A stretch of 64,000 bases of DNA from Saliniramus fredricksonii (GTDB lineage: Bacteria > Pseudomonadota > Alphaproteobacteria > Rhizobiales > Beijerinckiaceae), in the NCBI RefSeq assembly GCF_900094735.1, contig NZ_FMBM01000001.1:186001-250000 (forward strand). The letters are read 5' to 3'. Below, piece by piece: positions 59,714 through 64,000 of this stretch. Made by a program: the position numbers and the translations under genes. Numbering within the stretch: position 1 is the first letter of the stretch; each line of letters begins with the position of its first letter. The notes beneath the pieces are model-generated. The model made no database searches, was not told the origin of the DNA, and was given only the letters and a program-made list of their open reading frames with translations.

Positions 59714-59723
59714 GGCGACGCTG

Positions 59724-61157
59724 ATGAGCGACGATGCAGCACGCAAGATCATGGCCGGCGGGCGCCTGCGCCGCCTGCGCCAGGAGCTCGGTCTCTCCCA
59801 GACCGGGATGGCGACGGAGCTCGGCATCTCGGTGAGCTATCTCAACCTGATCGAGCGCAACCAGCGCCCGGTGACGGCGCAGGTGCTGATCAGGCTGGCC
59901 GAGGTCTACGACATCGACCCCCGCGAATTCGCCCGCGAGGAGGAATTGCGCATTGTCGGCGAGCTGGAGGAAATCTTCGCCGATCCGCTGTTTCGCGATT
60001 CCCCCGTCCCGCGCGGCGCGCTGCGCGAGATCGCCGATACGACGCCGACGCTCGCCACCGCGATCCAGCGGCTCTACGCGGCCTATGGGCAGTTGCGCGA
60101 AGGCGGCCCGCTGGCGCACGGGCCCGGCGATGCGGACCGCGCCGAGGGCGCGGCGCCGGAGCAGCCCGTCGAGCGGGTGCGCGATTTCCTGCATGCGGCC
60201 AACAACCATTTCCCCGAGCTCGAGGCAGCAGCCGAGCGGGTGGCGCAGGAACTGGGCGAATCCGGCCCGAACCTGTTCTTCGCCCTGTCGGAGCGCCTGC
60301 GCGAGCGCCACGGCCTGCGCGTGCAGATCCTGCCCGTTGACGTCATGCAATCGGCCCTGCGCCGCTTCGACCGCCACCGCCGGCGGCTGATGATCTCGGA
60401 GCTGGTCGAGCCATCCGGGCGCACCTTCCAGGCCGCCTACCAGCTCGCCTTCGCGGAATGCGCCGAGACCATCGCGCGCATCGCCGATACGCTCGAATCA
60501 CGCGACGGGTCGGTGCGGCGGCTGGTGCGGATCACGCTGGCGAATTACTTCGCCGCCGCCGTGATGATGCCCTATGCCCCCTTCCTGCAGGCGGCGGAAG
60601 CGCTCGCCTATGATGTCGAGGTCTTGTGCGCGCGTTTCGGGGCGAGCTTCGAGCAGGTCGCCCATCGCCTGACCACGCTGGCGCGCCCGAGCGCGCGCGG
60701 CGTGCCGTTCTTTCTGGTGCGGGTCGATACGGCCGGAAACGTGTCGAAGCGGTTTTCGTCGGGCTCCTTCCCGTTCTCGCGCTTCGGCGGCACCTGCCCG
60801 CGCTGGAACCTGCATCACAGCTTCCGCGCGCCGGGGCGCGTTTTGTGCGACGTGGTCGAACTGCCCGACGGCGCACGCTGGTTCTCGCTCGCGCGCACCG
60901 TGCGACGCAATGCACAGGCCTGGGGCGAGCCGGAGGCGCAGTTCACCATCGGGCTCGGTTGCGAACTGAAATATGCCAGCCGCCTGGTCTATGCGAAGGG
61001 GATGGACTGGAAGTTGCGCGAGCCGACACCGATCGGCGTCAATTGCCGGCTCTGCGAGCGGCAGAACTGCGCCCAGCGCGCCGCGCCGCCGATCCTGCGA
61101 CAGCTTAGCGTCGACGAAACCACGCGCGGCGTCTCGCCCTTCGCCTTCGAGAACTGA
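59724..61157 (+). CDS. ScfR/RamB-like XRE regulator (short-chain fatty acyl regulator)
   Basis: A 477-residue regulator. An N-terminal XRE domain, RLRRLRQELGLSQTGMATELGISVSYLNLIERNQRPV, is followed by an IrrE/DUF955-like middle (FQAAYQLAFAECAETI) and the DUF2083 C-terminal region with four cysteines (GGTCPRWN... and CRLCERQNCAQRAAPP). RamB and ScfR of this architecture control acetate, glyoxylate and propionate genes in response to acyl-CoA. It is divergent from aceA. The ATG at 59724 has AAAGGCGACG upstream; earlier frame is AT-rich promoter. Confidence 0.9.
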   Translation: MSDDAARKIMAGGRLRRLRQELGLSQTGMATELGISVSYLNLIERNQRPVTAQVLIRLAEVYDIDPREFAREEELRIVGELEEIFADPLFRDSPVPRGALREIADTTPTLATAIQRLYAAYGQLREGGPLAHGPGDADRAEGAAPEQPVERVRDFLHAANNHFPELEAAAERVAQELGESGPNLFFALSERLRERHGLRVQILPVDVMQSALRRFDRHRRRLMISELVEPSGRTFQAAYQLAFAECAETIARIADTLESRDGSVRRLVRITLANYFAAAVMMPYAPFLQAAEALAYDVEVLCARFGASFEQVAHRLTTLARPSARGVPFFLVRVDTAGNVSKRFSSGSFPFSRFGGTCPRWNLHHSFRAPGRVLCDVVELPDGARWFSLARTVRRNAQAWGEPEAQFTIGLGCELKYASRLVYAKGMDWKLREPTPIGVNCRLCERQNCAQRAAPPILRQLSVDETTRGVSPFAFEN

Positions 61158-61205
61158 GGCCGCAACGCGCGTGCCCGTGCCGCCTTGCACGAAAGGGCCT
61201 TTACC

Positions 61206-61223
61206 TGCCCGCCCGTGCGGGCA
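61206..61223. terminator. Hairpin after the ScfR-like gene
   Basis: TGCCCGC-CCGT-GCGGGCA is a 7-bp stem with a tetraloop in the gap between the regulator and the dehydrogenase gene. No T-run follows. Confidence 0.4.
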
Positions 61224-61281
61224 TCATGACCCGATAACGAAGGAGCCCCGCATGGCGGCGGCAAATAACGGGGAGGATTGC

Positions 61282-62271
61282 ATGCATGTTCTCGTGACCG
61301 GCGCCGCCGGAATGATCGGTCGTAAACTCGTGGAGCGCCTCGCCGAAGAGGGGCGCATCGGCGGCGCCGAGATCACCAGAGCCACCCTCCACGACATCGT
61401 CGCGCCGCAAGCCCCCTCCTTCGCGCCGTTCACGGTGGAGAGCATTGCCGCCGATTTCGCCGATCCCGCCGTGCCGGCGCGGCTGGTTTCCGGCAAGCCC
61501 GATCTGATCTTTCACCTCGCCGCCATCGTCTCCGGCGAAGCGGAGACCGATTTCGACAAGGGATACGCCATCAATCTCGACGGCACGCGGCGTCTGTTCG
61601 ATGCGCTGCGGGCGCTCGGCGATGATGGCACATATCATCCACGCATCGTCTACGCCTCCTCCGTCGCCGCCTTCGGCGCGCCGCTGCCGGATCTGATCGA
61701 CGACGAATTCCTGCAGGCTCCGCTGACGAGTTACGGCACGCAGAAGGTCATCGGGGAACTGCTCCTGACCGATTACACCCGCAAGGGCATCTTCACCGGC
61801 ATCGGCATTCGCCTGCCCACGATCTGCGTGCGCCCAGGCAAGCCCAACAAGGCGGCATCCGGCTTCTTCTCGAATATTATCCGCGAGCCGCTGGCGGGCC
61901 ATGAGGCGGTGCTGCCGGTGGATGAGAGCGTGACGCACTGGCACGCCTCGCCACGCTCGGCCATCGGCTTCATGATGCATGCCGCGACGCTGGACAGCGA
62001 GAAGATCGGTCCGCGCCGCAATCTCAACATGCCGGGCGTGCGCGCCACCGTCGGCGAGCAGATCGAGGCCCTGCGCAGGATCGCCGGCGAGAACGTCGTG
62101 GCCCGCATCCGCCGGGAGCCCGACGAGATGATCCGCGCCATCGTCGGAAACTGGGCGCGCGGCTTCTCGCCAAAGCGTGCGCTGGCGCTCGGTTTCACGG
62201 CGGATGAGAGCTTCGAGGCGATCATCCGGACCCATATCGAGGACGAGCTCGGCGGCGAATTCGTGCGCTGA
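61282..62271 (+). CDS. denD: NAD-dependent epimerase/dehydratase, D-erythronate dehydrogenase-like
   Basis: A 329-residue extended SDR. VLVTGAAGMIGRKLVERL binds NAD, catalytic YASSVAAFG and YGTQKVIGE (YxxxK) follow, and RLPTICVRPGKPNKAASGFFSNIIREPLAGHEAVLPV is the DenD-like substrate region. DenD oxidises D-erythronate to the 2-keto acid in four-carbon acid-sugar breakdown; UDP-sugar activity is less likely given RPGKPN. The ATG at 61282 has GGGGAGG upstream; 61252 is an alternative. No DenK or isomerase is adjacent. Confidence 0.78.
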   Translation: MHVLVTGAAGMIGRKLVERLAEEGRIGGAEITRATLHDIVAPQAPSFAPFTVESIAADFADPAVPARLVSGKPDLIFHLAAIVSGEAETDFDKGYAINLDGTRRLFDALRALGDDGTYHPRIVYASSVAAFGAPLPDLIDDEFLQAPLTSYGTQKVIGELLLTDYTRKGIFTGIGIRLPTICVRPGKPNKAASGFFSNIIREPLAGHEAVLPVDESVTHWHASPRSAIGFMMHAATLDSEKIGPRRNLNMPGVRATVGEQIEALRRIAGENVVARIRREPDEMIRAIVGNWARGFSPKRALALGFTADESFEAIIRTHIEDELGGEFVR

Positions 62272-62278
62272 GCATCAC

Positions 62279-62298
62279 GCCGCAACGGCAGATTTTTT
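62279..62298 (+). terminator. Possible Rho-independent terminator after denD-like gene
   Basis: A short GCCG-CAA-CGGC stem is followed within three bases by TTTTTT. The stem is only 4 bp, so efficiency is doubtful, but it sits 8 bp after the stop. Confidence 0.4.
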
Positions 62299-62422
62299 CG
62301 CCACTGCCCCTTGCCGTATGCCCGGAATTCGGCAACCTCCCGCATATCCGCCGGTCACGCCGGCACTCGACCGGATCCGCGCGCATCAGTCACGCGCAGG
62401 ATCCGGCTGCGGAAAAGGTGCG

Positions 62423-63859
62423 ATGGACGAAACAAATACGATCTGCCCGGTGATCCTGTGCGGCGGCGCGGGTACCCGTCTGTGGCCGTTATCCCGCAAG
62501 AGCTATCCCAAGCAGTTTGCACAATTGCTCGGGCGCGAGAGCCTGTTCCAGGGCACGGTGCGGCGCATGGCCGAGGCCGGTTTCGCGGCCCCGCTGGCGA
62601 TCACGGGGGAGGATTTCCGCTTCATCGTCACCGAGCAGCTCGCCGCCGTCGAGCAGGTTGCCCGCGCCACCCTGATAGAACCGCAACCGCGCAACACCGC
62701 GCCCGCCATCCTCGCCGCCGCTTTTTGGCTGCGTGAGAGCGATCCCGATGCGCTGATGCTCGTCGCCCCGTCCGATCACGTGATTCCCGACACCCCCGCC
62801 TTCCGCGCGCGCGTCGAGGCTGCCATCCCGGCGGCGCGCGCGGGGACGCTCGTGAGCTTCGGCGTGACGCCGACGCGCCCGGAAACGGGCTACGGTTATC
62901 TGGCCCTGACGCCGGAGGCGGATCCGCAGGGGGTTGCGCCGCAGCCGCTCGCGGGTTTCGTCGAAAAGCCGGATGCCGCGCGTGCGGCACAGATGCTGAC
63001 CGAGGGGCGTTTTCTGTGGAATGCCGGCATCTTTCTGTTTTCGGTCAAGGCACTGATTGCCGCATTCAGCCGCCACGCGCCCGATCTCATGGAGCCGGTC
63101 GCCGGCGCCGTGGCGCAGTCACAGGCCGATCTCGGCTTCACCCGCCTCGCTGCGGAGCCGTGGGCGCAGGCGCGCGATATCTCGGTCGATTACGCCATCA
63201 TGGAAAAGGCGGAGAATCTCGCCGCCGTGCCGCTGACGGCGCATTGGTCCGATCTCGGCGGCTGGGAGGCCGTCTGGCAGGAAAGCGGGCCGGACGGGCA
63301 GGGTAACGTCGTCTCCGGCCATGCGCTCGCTCAGGATTGCCGCGACACGCTCTTGCGCTCCGAGGCGGAAGGGCTCGAACTCGTCGGGATCGGCCTCGAC
63401 AATATCGTCGCGGTGGCAATGAAGGACGCCGTCCTGGTCGCACGCAAGGACCGGGCGCAGGAGGTCAAGGATGCCGTCGCAACGCTCAAGGCGCAGGGCG
63501 TGGCACAAGCCACCGCCTTTCCGCGTGATCACCGCCCCTGGGGCTGGTTCGAAAGCCTTGCCGTGGGAGAACGTTTCCAGGTGAAGCGCATTGTCGTCAA
63601 ACCTGGCGGCGCCCTGTCGCTGCAAAGCCATATGCACCGCTCGGAACACTGGATCGTGGTTGCCGGTACCGCCCGCGTCACGATCGACGGGCAGGAAAGC
63701 CTCCTCGGGGAGAACCGGTCGGTCTATATTCCCCTCGGCTCCGTGCATCGCCTCGAGAATCCCGGCAAGCTGCCGATGGTTCTGATCGAAGTGCAGACCG
63801 GGGCCTATCTGGGTGAGGACGACATCATCCGCTACGAAGACATCTACGCGCGTCGCTGA
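62423..63859 (+). CDS. manC: Mannose-1-phosphate guanylyltransferase / mannose-6-phosphate isomerase
   Basis: A 478-residue bifunctional type II enzyme. The nucleotidyltransferase half starts VILCGGAGTRLWPLSRKSYPKQF, with PSDHVI and FVEKPDA; the C-terminal cupin (about 350-478) has RPWGWFESL...HRSEHWIVVAGTARVTIDG, the zinc-site histidines of the isomerase. It makes GDP-mannose for surface polysaccharides. The ATG at 62423 has AAAAGGTG upstream. The DUF6494 gene follows 20 bp after its stop. Confidence 0.94.
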   Translation: MDETNTICPVILCGGAGTRLWPLSRKSYPKQFAQLLGRESLFQGTVRRMAEAGFAAPLAITGEDFRFIVTEQLAAVEQVARATLIEPQPRNTAPAILAAAFWLRESDPDALMLVAPSDHVIPDTPAFRARVEAAIPAARAGTLVSFGVTPTRPETGYGYLALTPEADPQGVAPQPLAGFVEKPDAARAAQMLTEGRFLWNAGIFLFSVKALIAAFSRHAPDLMEPVAGAVAQSQADLGFTRLAAEPWAQARDISVDYAIMEKAENLAAVPLTAHWSDLGGWEAVWQESGPDGQGNVVSGHALAQDCRDTLLRSEAEGLELVGIGLDNIVAVAMKDAVLVARKDRAQEVKDAVATLKAQGVAQATAFPRDHRPWGWFESLAVGERFQVKRIVVKPGGALSLQSHMHRSEHWIVVAGTARVTIDGQESLLGENRSVYIPLGSVHRLENPGKLPMVLIEVQTGAYLGEDDIIRYEDIYARR

Positions 63860-63879
63860 CGCCAACGGGAGGAAAGATC

Positions 63880-64000
63880 ATGGACGAAGATCGTTTCAAC
63901 ATGGAAATGCGCAAGTTTCTCAAGGAAGTCGGCGTCACCTCTCAACGCGAGATCGAGCGTCTCGTGCGCGACGGCGCGGTCAAGGGCGGCGAATTGCGCC
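63880..64000 (+). CDS. DUF6494 family small protein (3' cut by window)
   Basis: The first 40 residues, MDEDRFNMEMRKFLKEVGVTSQREIERLVRDGAVKGGELR, match the short DUF6494 family (about 70 residues), whose function is unknown. GGGAGGAAAG lies 3 bases before the ATG region at good spacing. The start is 20 bp after manC, so it may be cotranscribed. The rest is outside the window. Confidence 0.8.
   Translation, partial: MDEDRFNMEMRKFLKEVGVTSQREIERLVRDGAVKGGELR

Overview
The window is GC-rich (mid-60s percent by eye), densely packed bacterial chromosome. The gene set points to an alphaproteobacterium of the Hyphomicrobiales, possibly near the Methylobacterium/Salinarimonas group. Supporting genes are a CpdR-type response regulator, an ScfR/RamB-like regulator divergent from isocitrate lyase, short-form phosphatidylserine decarboxylase next to pssA, HpnCDE-type squalene synthesis and DUF6494. 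The genus is inference. No prophage, IS element, CRISPR array or integrase is visible. Two tRNA genes are present, Leu-CAA and Val-GAC, both with an encoded CCA.

Layout. 0-3.2 kb: an acyl-CoA dehydrogenase end, a LysE exporter, a DUF4760 protein, and glyQ whose stop codon lies in a 21-bp tandem repeat. 3.3-10 kb: a minus-strand operon with an NMT1-like ABC importer, an SDR, a cyclic amidohydrolase and a DUF3830 protein, with a divergent LysR gene; it looks like uptake and hydrolysis of a cyclic amide or ureide. 10-22.6 kb: thioesterase, DHA2 exporter, 7TM-PAS-GGDEF protein, M23 peptidase, Bcp, a large AsmA-like protein, the psd-pssA phosphatidylethanolamine pair and an L,D-transpeptidase lipoprotein. 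22.7-23.7 kb: one low-GC foreign gene with a probable PD-(D/E)XK nuclease core. 23.9-40 kb: housekeeping and catabolic genes (CDF transporter, DsbB, Sua5, WrbA, HMG-CoA lyase-like, UDP-glucose dehydrogenase, fatty acid desaturase and others).

40.4-50.1 kb is the most interesting block. It is one tightly packed plus-strand run: two CrtI/CrtN-type desaturases/oxidases, a secreted DUF2141 protein, a PlsC-like acyltransferase, a family 2 glycosyltransferase, a single-chain HpnC-HpnD fusion, HpnE and IspH. The simplest reading is a pathway from the terminal MEP step through squalene to a C30 carotenoid that is oxidised, glycosylated and acylated, analogous to staphyloxanthin but fed by HpnCDE instead of CrtM. 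No squalene-hopene cyclase is present here.

50.2-64 kb: heme-binding-like protein, EamA and SLC13/TrkA-C transporters, a soluble PAS-truncated-MCP protein, an XRE-cupin regulator with a double palindrome at its start, a GNAT gene, cpdR, an N-formylglutamate amidohydrolase, isocitrate lyase with its divergent regulator, a DenD-like dehydrogenase, mannose-1-phosphate guanylyltransferase, and the start of a DUF6494 gene.
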